Shown here piece by piece: positions 1 to 8,942 of a stretch of DNA of 64,000 bases. The stretch spans positions 278,381 to 342,380 of the forward strand of contig NZ_JANUXZ010000003.1 of the NCBI RefSeq assembly GCF_024834055.1, read 5' to 3'. How positions within the stretch are numbered: position 1 is the first letter of the stretch; the number at the start of each line of letters is the position of its first letter. The DNA is from Corynebacterium sp. ES2730-CONJ. GTDB taxonomy: Bacteria > Actinomycetota > Actinomycetes > Mycobacteriales > Mycobacteriaceae. The translations under genes and the position numbers were made by a program. The notes beneath the pieces are model-generated. The model was given only the letters and a program-made list of their open reading frames with translations. It had not been told where the DNA came from and made no database searches.

Positions 1-1
1 G

Positions 2-334
2 TCAATTCTTGCCTCAGAGCCTAAGAACCAAGAGGCGTTGCGAGCTCGCGACAGCGCTCACGTGCTCAAAAGGTTAAATGAGGCCTCAAAATCAGACAAC
101 GATCCAATTACCTGGGCACAGCAGAATCCCAAAGATATCGACGCTCAGTTCGCTGCAGCTGACGCATATATTGCGGCTGGGGCACCGGAGCAAGCCTTCG
201 ATACGCTCATCGGAGTGTTGAAAATAGATACGCCGAAGGTACGCGATCGACTCCTTGAGCTATTTTCTCTTTTCGATGTCTCCGATGCGCGTGTTATCGC
301 AGCACGTCGCGCGATGGCTTCAGCTCTCTTTTAA
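2..334 (+). CDS. YbbN-like co-chaperone/thioredoxin-domain protein, C-terminal part (5' truncated)
   Basis: The reading frame is open to the left edge of the window, so only the last 110 or so residues are present. The visible part is helical and alanine-rich, with a repeat-like stretch (DAQFAAADAYIAAGAPEQAFDTL) resembling the tetratricopeptide tail of YbbN-type proteins. The thioredoxin domain expected at the N-terminus would lie outside the window. A thioredoxin-like gene next to glgB is known in mycobacteria (Rv1324 near Rv1326c), which supports the call. It converges on glgB across a shared terminator. The family assignment rests on a short tail plus context, so it is moderate. Confidence 0.6.
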   Translation, partial: SILASEPKNQEALRARDSAHVLKRLNEASKSDNDPITWAQQNPKDIDAQFAAADAYIAAGAPEQAFDTLIGVLKIDTPKVRDRLLELFSLFDVSDARVIAARRAMASALF

Positions 335-347
335 TTAGACTCAAAAG

Positions 348-371
348 AAAAGCCCACCGAAGTGGGCTTTT
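348..371. terminator. Bidirectional terminator between the YbbN-like gene and glgB
   Basis: A 10-bp perfect stem (AAAAGCCCAC / GTGGGCTTTT) with a 4-base loop is flanked by A and T runs. It lies between two convergent stop codons and can serve both strands. Confidence 0.85.
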
Positions 372-389
372 CTCTATTTATGTCGCAAT

Positions 390-2609
390 TTATGGGCGCC
401 TATTACCAGTCCATTGATAGAACTGAGCGCTCATTGCTGGAATGGCGATGGTCAGGGAGTGTTCATAACCATCCCACGCGGTATCCCACGCTTCGACATC
501 GGTCTCCACATAGTTATCGCCGCCCTGGTAAACACCAGCATCAGTATTAAGAATACAATGCCAGTTTCCTGATGCAGGAACACCAAATTTATAACTAGTC
601 TGAGGGGAGCCGCCGAGGTTGAAGACACAAAGGATTTTCTCTCCGTCTCGACCGTGACGCACAAACGCGAGGATATTATTGCTTGCGTCATCGGACTTGG
701 TCCACGAGAAGCCGTCGGGAGTACTGTCTAGGCTGTACAGGGCGGGGGAGCTCTCATAGATACCGTTGAGATCACGCACTAAATTCTGCAGAGCGTCGTG
801 ATATTCGCCCTCCCAGCCAGACATATTGTCCCAGTCTAGGGAACGAGCCTCGGACCACTCCATGATTTGACCGAACTCTTGACCTTGGAAGAGTAATTTC
901 TTGCCGGGGTGAGCGTACATATAGGCGTAGAGAGTCCTAAGACCAGCTGCCTTCTGCCAAGCGTTCCCAGGCATCTTAGTCCACAGTGAACCCTTCCCGT
1001 GAACCACTTCATCATGGCTGAAGGGGAGGCAGAAATTTTCAGAGAAGGCGTAGACGAGAGAGAAGGTGATCTCGTTGTGATGCCATGATCGGTGGATAGG
1101 ATCGAGCTTGAAGTACTCCAAGCTGTCGTTCATCCAGCCCATATTCCATTTCAAATCGAAGCCGAGACCGTTAAATTCGGTGGGGGAGGTCACCCCGGGC
1201 CATGAGGTAGATTCCTCAGCAATGGTGAGCGCACCGGGGAAGGTTTTGTGAACGGTAGCATTCATCTCTTGGAGGAATTGCACTGCTTCTAAGTTTTCCC
1301 GACCGCCGTAGATATTGGGCAGCCATTCGCCCTCTTTGCGCGAGTAATCGAGATAGAGCATGGAAGCCACGGCGTCAACGCGCAAACCATCGATATGGAA
1401 TTGGTCAATCCAATAAAGGGCATTTGCTACCAAGAAGTTACGGACCTCGTTGCGGCCAAAGTCGAAGACATAGGTACCCCAGTCCATCTGTTCGCCACGG
1501 CGCCAATCGGGATGCTCGTAGAGAGCCTGGCCGTCGAAGCGGCCGAGGGCGAAATCATCCTTAGGAAAGTGTGCAGGAACCCAGTCCATGATCACACCAA
1601 TGCCCTCCGCGTGGAAAGCGTCGACTAGTTCTCGGAACTCATCGGGACTACCCCAGCGGGCAGTTGGGGCGTAGTAGCCGGACACTTGGTAACCCCAGGA
1701 ACCGCCAAAGGGATGCTCGGCTACGGGCATGAATTCGACGTGCGTATAGCCCATATCTTTCACGTAGGCGACGAGTTCAGTCTTGAGCTCGTGATACCCC
1801 AGGCCCATGCGCCACGAACCTAGGTGCACCTCGTAAACACTCATTGGCTTATTGAGATGGTCAGCGTGCTCGCGGTTGCGTAGCCACGACGCATCTTTCC
1901 ACTTATAGTTATTCGCCACCACAATGGAGCCGGTGCGTGGTGGCTCCTCAGCTGCGCGCGCCATGGGGTCGGCTTTGTCGAGGCGCCAACCTTGCTGGGT
2001 ATGGATAGCGAATTTGTAGACACAGCCAGCTTCCAGCCCCGGGATGAACAGTTCCCAGATTCCGGAGTCACCGAGCGAGCGCATCGGGAATTGGTTGGGA
2101 TTCCACCCGCAGAAATCACCGATAACGGCCACACCCGCTGCGTGAGGAGCCCATACTGCGAAGGAGACACCTGAGACTGTGCCCATGGTGGTCTCATATT
2201 GGCGAATATGCGCACCCATCACATCCCAGAGGCGTTCGTGGCGGCCCTCCTTGATAAGATGCATGTCCAGCTCGCCCAAGGTGGGAAGGAAGTGGTAGGG
2301 ATCAGCCTCGATGGTGGTCAGATCCTTATTCCAGGTGACCTTTAGGCGATAGTCTTCGAGAGTGGCACCTTTTTTTATGGTGGCGGTGAAGATGTCATCT
2401 CCGATTGCGTCGAGCTTGCGGGTTTTGCCATCAGCAGTGAGTATTTCTACCTTTTCAGCTCCCAGTTGCCTGGTACGTATGATGGCATCGCCGTTCTCAA
2501 GAGCGTGCCACCCATAGATGCCGTGTGGATCATAATGACGGCACTGCGTTAATAGTCCGCGGTCGTGGTCGTCGAGACCGGCGGGGTTATAGGTGGTGAA
2601 CTCAGCCAT
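390..2609 (-). CDS. glgB: 1,4-alpha-glucan branching enzyme GlgB
   Basis: GlgB forms alpha-1,6 branches in cytoplasmic glycogen-type glucans. The 739-residue product has the family's usual length. A CBM48-like segment sits near residues 145-215 (SFAVWAPHA, VIGDFCGWNP). The GH13 barrel follows, with MDWVPAHFP near 341, the nucleophile Asp412 in GLRVDAV, the acid Glu465 in TIAEES and Asp533 in FSHDEVVHG. The start is ATG at 2609, preceded on the minus strand by a purine-rich GAAAGAAAGAAG stretch. It lies downstream of glgE on the same strand, but a strong terminator after glgE and a 387-bp gap suggest that glgB has its own promoter. Confidence 0.97.
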   Translation of the reverse strand: MAEFTTYNPAGLDDHDRGLLTQCRHYDPHGIYGWHALENGDAIIRTRQLGAEKVEILTADGKTRKLDAIGDDIFTATIKKGATLEDYRLKVTWNKDLTTIEADPYHFLPTLGELDMHLIKEGRHERLWDVMGAHIRQYETTMGTVSGVSFAVWAPHAAGVAVIGDFCGWNPNQFPMRSLGDSGIWELFIPGLEAGCVYKFAIHTQQGWRLDKADPMARAAEEPPRTGSIVVANNYKWKDASWLRNREHADHLNKPMSVYEVHLGSWRMGLGYHELKTELVAYVKDMGYTHVEFMPVAEHPFGGSWGYQVSGYYAPTARWGSPDEFRELVDAFHAEGIGVIMDWVPAHFPKDDFALGRFDGQALYEHPDWRRGEQMDWGTYVFDFGRNEVRNFLVANALYWIDQFHIDGLRVDAVASMLYLDYSRKEGEWLPNIYGGRENLEAVQFLQEMNATVHKTFPGALTIAEESTSWPGVTSPTEFNGLGFDLKWNMGWMNDSLEYFKLDPIHRSWHHNEITFSLVYAFSENFCLPFSHDEVVHGKGSLWTKMPGNAWQKAAGLRTLYAYMYAHPGKKLLFQGQEFGQIMEWSEARSLDWDNMSGWEGEYHDALQNLVRDLNGIYESSPALYSLDSTPDGFSWTKSDDASNNILAFVRHGRDGEKILCVFNLGGSPQTSYKFGVPASGNWHCILNTDAGVYQGGDNYVETDVEAWDTAWDGYEHSLTIAIPAMSAQFYQWTGNRRP

Positions 2610-2996
2610 AATTAGCTTCTTTCTTTCGCTCGTACTCCATAGGTAGCTGGGTTTTCAAAACCCACAGAGATTCCGCCCTGCACCCTCGAAGGCTATGTAA
2701 CTTAGCTCATAGTTTGGATGAAGATGGAATCACAACACATAGCTTTAGTTTAGCTTCCTCCATCCTAAAGCCCTATTTCTAAGATCGGTTTTAGGGCCCA
2801 AAAAATAGGGAGATTAAACACAGTGGGATAAAACCCCCGCATAGCGCACGATAAGCCACAGTTCGCATTGAGATTGCTGCCCCAATTACCCCCGAAGGTA
2901 GGGAAGACTGCGCCCACATCTGCGGGAATCTCTCAGGAGTTTTTCCAGCAGAAAAGGAAAACCCCACCCCCTGAAATCAAGGGTGGGGGACAAGTC
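2610..2996. other. Intergenic region, glgB upstream region
   Basis: 387 bp without a supportable gene. It holds the glgE terminator at its right end. It also has a near-perfect palindrome at 2648-2664 (TGGGTTTT-C-AAAACCCA) 39 bp before the glgB start, and an inverted repeat CCCTATTT (2771-2778) / AAATAGGG (2803-2810). These are candidate regulatory structures only. Confidence 0.5.
2962..2988 (-). terminator. Terminator of glgE
   Basis: An 8-bp GC stem (CCCCACCC / GGGTGGGG) with an 11-base loop lies 8 bp beyond the glgE stop. On the minus strand it is followed by a T-rich run (TTTTCCTTTTC). Confidence 0.8.
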
Positions 2997-5069
2997 CTAG
3001 GGGCGATAATCCGTTATAGTGCGTTTTCTTATGCGCTCGAGGGCGTCACCAGATACCTTGGGCAAGCTCAAAATGTGGGCGACGTCTTGCAAAGGCTCAA
3101 GTCGGACGTAAGTTCGATCGCTCCACGGGAAATTCTGACCTGTAATCATATCGTGCACGTTAAATTGCTCACCAGGGGCTAGGCCAATGGCCCCCATATC
3201 GAGTTCCACCATCGTTTCCTGAGCATGGAAAGAATCGAGATTGACGATAATCAAGATGGCGTCCCCAGTGACAGGATCGATCTTGGTATAGGCAATGATC
3301 TGATCATTGGCAGTGTGGTGGAAATGGATCTGACGCAGTTGTTGGAGAGCGGGGTGAGCACGCCTGATCTCATTGAGAGTCGTGATATACGGTTCGAGGG
3401 AATCACCCGATTCGACGGCAGCCTCAAAATCGCGGGGTCTCAATTGATATTTCTCGCTATCGAGATATTCTTCACTGCCCTCGTTAGCTGCTTGAGACTC
3501 ATAGAGCTCATAGCCGGAATAGACACCCCATAGTGGAGAGAGAGTTGCCGCCAACGTAGCGCGGATGGCGAAGATGGCCCGCCCGCCGTACTGCAAAGAG
3601 GCGTGCAGAATATCAGGAGTGTTGACAAAGAGATTCGGGCGTGAGCAGTCGGCCATTGTAGCAATTTCGTGGGCGAAATCGATGAGCTCAGACTTAGACG
3701 TCTTCCACGTGAAGTAAGTATAGGACTGCGAGAATCCTACCTTGGCTAAACCGTAGAGTTTGGCCGGTCGCGTAAAAGCCTCAGCTAGGAAGATCACCTC
3801 AGGATTGGTGGCACGTACTTCAGTAATCAGCCATTGCCAGAAATTAGCAGGCTTAGTATGAGGGTTGTCTACTCTGAAGGTCTTAACCCCAAGACTGATC
3901 CAGTATTGCACCACACGTAGGATCTCAGCATAAATATCGCCTTGGTTATTGTCGAAATTCAGCGGATAGATATCCTGATATTTCTTTGGTGGGTTCTCCG
4001 CAAAGGCGATAGTGCCATCGGGAAGGGTCGTAAAGAAATCTGGGTGGCTGTGTGCCCACGGGTGATCCGGAGCCGCCTGCAAGGCGAGGTCCAGCGCTAC
4101 TTCCAAGCCTAGTTTCTCGGCGTGGGAGATAAGTTTCTTGAAATCTTTAGCATCACCTAGTTCTGGGTGGAAGGCGTCGTGACCGCCTGCGGCGGAGCCG
4201 ATGGCCCATGGGGAGCCTACATCATTAGCTTCTGCGACAAGAGAATTATTTTTCCCTTTGCGATTGATTTCGCCAATGGGATGAATGGGCGGGAAATAAA
4301 CGGTATCAAAGCCCATTCGAGCTACGCGGTCGAGTGCCTGGGCCGTGGTGGCAAAGGTTCCGTGAACCGGTTTTCCATTGGAGTCGACTCCGCCGGTGGA
4401 CCGTGGGAATAGTTCATACCATGAATTCACCAGAGCTTCGCGGCGTTCAACTAATACCTTGTGTAAGGGAGAGGATGTAAGAAGTTCCCGTATCGGGAAT
4501 TCGTGCAGGATCTCCAGAACCTCATGAGACAGGCTGGGAGCTACGCGCACCCTCAAGGATTCGGTCTCATCACGTAGCTCTTTGGCTACTGCGAGTAACG
4601 CCATTTTGTGGCTCTTTTTGCGTACCTTTTGAGCAGCCCGCTCGAATAGAAGTGCTCCGGTTTCGAAGTCATTGCGAAGCTCTTCGGCCTTTTGTCCAGC
4701 CTCGATCTTTTTGGTAATCGCGTTGCGCCAGGTACTCATGGGATCGCTCCAGGCCTCAACTTTGAAGGACCACTGACCTGGAGTATCAGGAATGAAAAAG
4801 GCGTGGACGAGGTCAGGGTTATTCGCCTCAGGGCGCATACTAAATCGAACGCGATTCGCTGCCAGCCGGGAATCCGCGGGGCCTTGAACTACGAGAGTGC
4901 CGACGATAGCATCATGCCCTTCACGCCAGACGAGGGCACTAACTGGAACCAGCTCACCCACGACTGCTTTCGAGGGATGTTCCCGGGCGGAAAGTACGGG
5001 GCGAATATCTTCGATCGCAAGTCGTCCTGTCACGATTGTCTCCATTATGAGTAGGGTGCCAATTGGCAT
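2997..5069 (-). CDS. glgE: Alpha-1,4-glucan:maltose-1-phosphate maltosyltransferase GlgE
   Basis: GlgE (GH13_3) transfers maltosyl units from maltose-1-phosphate onto alpha-1,4-glucans. The 690 residues match the family. An N-terminal beta domain (KAVVGELVPVSALVWREGHDA, near 34-54) precedes the catalytic barrel. Asp401 in FRVDNPHTKP is the probable nucleophile, Glu430 in FLAEAF the acid/base, and Asp486 in VNTPDI the third carboxylate. The start is ambiguous: ATG at 5069 and an in-frame ATG at 5045 (METIVTGR) both lack a good ribosome site. glgE and glgB are adjacent in mycobacteria and corynebacteria. No treS or maltokinase gene is in the window, so the maltose-1-phosphate source is encoded elsewhere. 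Confidence 0.95.
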   Translation of the reverse strand: MPIGTLLIMETIVTGRLAIEDIRPVLSAREHPSKAVVGELVPVSALVWREGHDAIVGTLVVQGPADSRLAANRVRFSMRPEANNPDLVHAFFIPDTPGQWSFKVEAWSDPMSTWRNAITKKIEAGQKAEELRNDFETGALLFERAAQKVRKKSHKMALLAVAKELRDETESLRVRVAPSLSHEVLEILHEFPIRELLTSSPLHKVLVERREALVNSWYELFPRSTGGVDSNGKPVHGTFATTAQALDRVARMGFDTVYFPPIHPIGEINRKGKNNSLVAEANDVGSPWAIGSAAGGHDAFHPELGDAKDFKKLISHAEKLGLEVALDLALQAAPDHPWAHSHPDFFTTLPDGTIAFAENPPKKYQDIYPLNFDNNQGDIYAEILRVVQYWISLGVKTFRVDNPHTKPANFWQWLITEVRATNPEVIFLAEAFTRPAKLYGLAKVGFSQSYTYFTWKTSKSELIDFAHEIATMADCSRPNLFVNTPDILHASLQYGGRAIFAIRATLAATLSPLWGVYSGYELYESQAANEGSEEYLDSEKYQLRPRDFEAAVESGDSLEPYITTLNEIRRAHPALQQLRQIHFHHTANDQIIAYTKIDPVTGDAILIIVNLDSFHAQETMVELDMGAIGLAPGEQFNVHDMITGQNFPWSDRTYVRLEPLQDVAHILSLPKVSGDALERIRKRTITDYRP

Positions 5070-5227
5070 AGCTAAGAAAAAGGCAGCACCGCAGTGCGCT
5101 TATTATCCAATCTAGTCATGTGACGGAGATAAGGAAGAGCAATTCACTGTGACATTTATTTGATGTGTCGTTAAGAAGTTGGTGTCACTTCACTCCTGAA
5201 TGGCGAAGATAAGGAAGAATAGGATAT

Positions 5228-6013
5228 ATGACTCATATCCTCGATCTGCGCGATATAAGCCTTATCAGGCAGTCCAAGCCCATTATTAAAGATCTCAGCT
5301 GGAAGGTCAGCCCTGGTCAACGATGGGTTATTCTAGGCCCGAATGGAGCCGGTAAAACTACACTGCTCCGTATCGCTGGAGCGGAGGAATTCCCTACCCG
5401 AGGGAGTGTGCGGATTCTCGACGAGCAGGTAGGTCGGACGGATATGCGTGATCTGCGCAGCATGATCGGCTTTAGTTCGCCGAGCCTTGCGACTCGTATC
5501 CCACATGATGAGAACGTAATCGATCTTGTGGTGTCCGCAGGATATGCAATCGTGGGGCGATGGCGCGAAGAATACGATGAGCATGATATTGCCCGCGCTC
5601 AAGCTCTTCTGGAACGCATGGGTGCAGGTCACCTCGCAGATCGGCGGTTTGGCTATTTAAGCGAAGGTGAACGCAAACGCGTGCTTATTGCGCGCGCGCT
5701 CATGACTGACCCAGAATTGCTCCTACTCGATGAGCCAACCGCAGGTCTAGATCTTGGCGGGCGCGAGGATCTAATGGGATACTTAGGTGCTATCGCCCGC
5801 GATGAAGATGCCCCGGTCTTGGTCATGATCACCCACCATGTGGAAGAAATTCCAGCAGGATTCAGTCACGCATTACTTCTTGACCAGGGACAGATTGTCA
5901 CTCAGGGGCCGATTGCTGATGTAGTGACAAGTGAAAACCTCAGCAAGCTCTACGACCAGCCGCTGGTTGTTGACGAAATTGACGGGCGTTATTTTGCGCG
6001 TCGACAAGAATAG
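5228..6013 (+). CDS. Orphan ABC transporter ATP-binding protein
   Basis: A single nucleotide-binding domain of 261 residues. Walker A is GPNGAGKTT at 37-45, the signature is LSEGERKRV, Walker B is LLLLDEPTAGLD, and the switch histidine lies in MITHHVEEI. There is no membrane domain here and no permease next to it, so the partner and substrate are unknown. ATPases of this type next to glgE are seen in corynebacteria. Upstream are two near-copies of GATAAGGAAGA (about 5128 and 5206); the second may serve as the ribosome site. The Nudix gene follows after 12 bp, suggesting co-transcription. Confidence 0.88.
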   Translation: MTHILDLRDISLIRQSKPIIKDLSWKVSPGQRWVILGPNGAGKTTLLRIAGAEEFPTRGSVRILDEQVGRTDMRDLRSMIGFSSPSLATRIPHDENVIDLVVSAGYAIVGRWREEYDEHDIARAQALLERMGAGHLADRRFGYLSEGERKRVLIARALMTDPELLLLDEPTAGLDLGGREDLMGYLGAIARDEDAPVLVMITHHVEEIPAGFSHALLLDQGQIVTQGPIADVVTSENLSKLYDQPLVVDEIDGRYFARRQE

Positions 6014-6025
6014 AGAAGGAGCGTA

Positions 6026-6823
6026 ATGTCGCCAGCTGTTACCGGATTGGGTAATGCCCGGCTTGCCGTGACCGTCCTGATGATCCGTGACAGTGCCCGC
6101 GGCTTAGAAGTCTATATTCAAGAACGCGTATCGTCGATGCCCACTTTTCCTAATGCCACCGTATTCCCCGGTGGCGGTGTGGATGAACGCGATCTTGAGC
6201 AGCATGCCGATAGCCCATTGTGGTCTGGTCCGAGCGCACATACGTGGAGTTCCACATTAGGAATTGAGCCGAATAAAGCCTGCGCCCTCATTATGGCTGC
6301 CGGCCGCGAGCTGTTCGAAGAAACTGGAACCCTTCTGGCATCAGATCAACAGGGGGAATTAATTGCCGATGCGCACCCGTACCATCCGCAGCGTATGGCC
6401 CTAGAATCGCATAGATTGTCTTTTTCTGAGGTGCTCAAGACTCACCGACTGACACTGCGCTCGGAAGTGCTTTATCCCTATGCTAGGTGGGTGAGTCCAA
6501 TCAACGCCCGTCACCGGTTCGATATGTTCTCTTTCATCGTTGCTCAACCTCGTGGCCAAGAACCTGATGGTCGTACGCGCGAAGCCGCCTCTACGGGGTG
6601 GTTTAGCCCCGAGCTGGTGCTCAGAGGTTGGCATGAGGGCCTGCTGCAATTGGTGATACCTACATGGGCTCACTTAAAATTTCTCAGCGCTTTTTCCTCT
6701 GTGGACGAAGTTCTCACCAACATTAAAGGACGCGAGATTACTCCTGTGGTGGGGGATCCATATCACGATCCGCGCTTTGAAAAATTCTACTCCCACACTC
6801 CACCCCAGAGATTTCAACTATGA
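6026..6823 (+). CDS. Nudix hydrolase family protein
   Basis: A 265-residue protein of the NUDT19/CoA-pyrophosphatase-like branch. The Nudix box is split: FPGGGVDERD near residue 50 is separated by an insertion from AAGRELFEETGTLL near 90-105. The REx2EE core that binds metal is intact (RELFEETG). The substrate cannot be read from the sequence. The start ATG has a clear AAGGAG site. The stop overlaps the next start as ATGA, so translation of the downstream methyltransferase is probably coupled. Confidence 0.85.
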   Translation: MSPAVTGLGNARLAVTVLMIRDSARGLEVYIQERVSSMPTFPNATVFPGGGVDERDLEQHADSPLWSGPSAHTWSSTLGIEPNKACALIMAAGRELFEETGTLLASDQQGELIADAHPYHPQRMALESHRLSFSEVLKTHRLTLRSEVLYPYARWVSPINARHRFDMFSFIVAQPRGQEPDGRTREAASTGWFSPELVLRGWHEGLLQLVIPTWAHLKFLSAFSSVDEVLTNIKGREITPVVGDPYHDPRFEKFYSHTPPQRFQL

Positions 6824-7998
6824 GTTTCAGTGCCGACGAGGTCGATTATCTCATAGCTCAGCACGATGAGATTGCGGCGGTAGCGCCGAGATTAACGTGG
6901 GATAAGAAAAATGCGCTTCGCAATGCCACAGTGATGCGCTCTCTATTTCCTGAGCATTCCCGGGCCGTGATGGAGTTGCTGTCGGCGCGCTTAGCCGCCA
7001 AAACGAAACTCCCAGAGTCGTGGCTTATGTGCACCGAATCAGCGCAGCAGGCTACTCCTGCAGAGGTTGCTTTGCAGCGTGCTCACAGATTGTCCCTCTA
7101 TGGGGGAGTAGTCCATGATATAACGTGTTCAATCGGAACCGAGGGGCTAGCTGTGTCCCACTATGGATTAACATATTGCGGTTCTGATCTTGACCGAATT
7201 CGCCTCAAGATGGCGAGGCATAACCTCGGTGACCGTGCCCTCATTCACCAAGCAGATGCACTCCAACCCGCGGTTCGTCGAGGCGATATCATCATTGCGG
7301 ACCCAGCGAGACGGCAAGGGGGGCGTCGACTCCTCAAGCCAGAAGATCTGCTGCCTCCACTGCCGGATCTCATCAAGTCCTATGCGGGAAGAGAGCTGGC
7401 AATTAAATGCGCTCCTGGCCTAGACTATCGATTTTGGCCAGGCTTGGTGAGCGTTAGCAGTGTTGACGGCGGGGTAAAAGAGGTGTGCCTATACAGCGAA
7501 GGCCTGAGCGGAGGATCAAAGCGCGAGGCGCTCGTTATCGTCAAAGGTAAAGTGGACCGACTCAACGACGATCTGCCACAGGACTGTCAGGTTAAAGAAC
7601 CCGGACGTTTTATAATCGACCCTGACGGCGCTGTGGTGCGGGCCGGCTTAGTCCGCCACTATGCCGTCCGAGAAAAACTGTGGATGCTTGACGAGCGTAT
7701 TGCTTTTCTCAGTGGCGATGCCATTCCACCAGGACATAGCGGATTTGAATTTCTGGAAGCGGTGTCGCTAAAAAAACTGCGCAAGGCAATGGATTACTAC
7801 CAGGCGGGTAGTGTGGAGATTCTCATCCGCGGTGTGGAGAAAGACCCCGACCAGCTACGCCGGAGTTTGAAATTACGCGGAAAAAATCACCTAACCCTAG
7901 TACTTGCTCGAATCGGTGACGATCATATTGGTTTTATCTGCGGTCCGAGGCAATGGGGAGGAAGTCACCCGAATTACATGGCTGTTACGACAGCTTGA
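6820..7998 (+). CDS. Class I SAM-dependent methyltransferase with THUMP-like C-terminal domain
   Basis: A 392-residue protein. The SAM-binding region shows DITCSIGTEGLAVS (motif I variant), GSDLD after the next strand, and the characteristic DPARR motif (IIIADPARRQGGRR). The C-terminal third matches the THUMP-like extension seen in this actinobacterial family, ending in a segment rich in RLKLRGKNHL-type basic residues. An RNA substrate is plausible from the THUMP-like part, but the target is unknown. It overlaps the Nudix gene by 4 bp and is followed by a 134-bp gap before etfB. Confidence 0.82.
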   Translation: MSFSADEVDYLIAQHDEIAAVAPRLTWDKKNALRNATVMRSLFPEHSRAVMELLSARLAAKTKLPESWLMCTESAQQATPAEVALQRAHRLSLYGGVVHDITCSIGTEGLAVSHYGLTYCGSDLDRIRLKMARHNLGDRALIHQADALQPAVRRGDIIIADPARRQGGRRLLKPEDLLPPLPDLIKSYAGRELAIKCAPGLDYRFWPGLVSVSSVDGGVKEVCLYSEGLSGGSKREALVIVKGKVDRLNDDLPQDCQVKEPGRFIIDPDGAVVRAGLVRHYAVREKLWMLDERIAFLSGDAIPPGHSGFEFLEAVSLKKLRKAMDYYQAGSVEILIRGVEKDPDQLRRSLKLRGKNHLTLVLARIGDDHIGFICGPRQWGGSHPNYMAVTTA

Positions 7999-8132
7999 TT
8001 AAACAGCTAGAAGTATTCGCAGTTTACCGATTCCTATTGGGGCAGTAGTGTGGGTGGGGCGTGATATTTTTCTCAAATTTGGCGCTAGCGTAGTTAGCCA
8101 ACGATAGAAAACGGCAATAGAAAGGGCGATAG

Positions 8133-8930
8133 ATGCCAGCAATCGTAGTATTGGTAAAAAACGTTCCTGATACCTGGTCGGCGAAATCTCTCAAGCAGGA
8201 TTACACCCTTGATCGGGAAAGCGTTGACAATGTGCTCGATGAAGTTAATGAATATGCTGTGGAGCAGGCGCTACAGTTGCGGGATTCCTTAGACAACAGC
8301 GAGGTCGTGGCGCTTTCCGTGGCGCCAAATAACGGCCAAGAAGCTCTGCGAAAGGCCTTAGCTATGGGCGCAGATCGAGCTATTCAGGTAGCTGATGAGG
8401 CTCTCGCCGGCTCCGATATCATGGGCACCGCATGGGTAATTACAAATGCTCTCAATCTCGTTGATGATATTGCCCTCATTATCGCCGGACAAGCTTCCTC
8501 AGATGGCGCCATGGGAGCGCTGCCCGGCATACTAGCCGAATACCGCAGTTGCCCAGCGCTGACAAGTTGCACCGAAGTGAAGCTATCAGGTGCTACGGTT
8601 ACTGCTACGCGCCAAACCCATTCCGGAATCTGGGAGGTCGAAGCGCAAATACCAGCGGTAATTTCGGTGACTGATCAGGCAGACAAGCCCAGGTTCCCAA
8701 ATTTTAAGGGCATCATGGCCGCTAAGAAAGCAGAAATCCCCGTGTATAGCCTGGAGGATATTGGGGTGGCTGCCGAGCAGGTTGGTTTAGCCCATGCTGC
8801 TACGCGTATCACTCATGCAGTCTCACGCGGGGTGCGTGGTCGAGGAGAGACAATCTACGGCGATGCCGATACCCAAGCCGAGGCGGTAGTGGAATTCCTT
8901 GCCGCTAGGAATCTACTTACACGGAATTAA
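8133..8930 (+). CDS. etfB: Electron transfer flavoprotein beta subunit
   Basis: The small ETF subunit, which with EtfA carries electrons from flavin dehydrogenases. The 265-residue protein has typical EtfB features: MPAIVVLVKNVPDTW at the start, an alanine-rich nucleotide-binding region (ALAMGADRAIQVAD), and a GQASSDGAMGALPGILAE loop. etfA follows after 12 bp with its own AAGGAG site, as expected for an obligate heterodimer. Confidence 0.94.
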   Translation: MPAIVVLVKNVPDTWSAKSLKQDYTLDRESVDNVLDEVNEYAVEQALQLRDSLDNSEVVALSVAPNNGQEALRKALAMGADRAIQVADEALAGSDIMGTAWVITNALNLVDDIALIIAGQASSDGAMGALPGILAEYRSCPALTSCTEVKLSGATVTATRQTHSGIWEVEAQIPAVISVTDQADKPRFPNFKGIMAAKKAEIPVYSLEDIGVAAEQVGLAHAATRITHAVSRGVRGRGETIYGDADTQAEAVVEFLAARNLLTRN

Positions 8931-8942
8931 AGGAGCAAAGCT

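Noticed and set aside
362..550. Short plus-strand open frame antisense to glgB
   Set aside because: It lies inside glgB, has no ribosome site and random composition.
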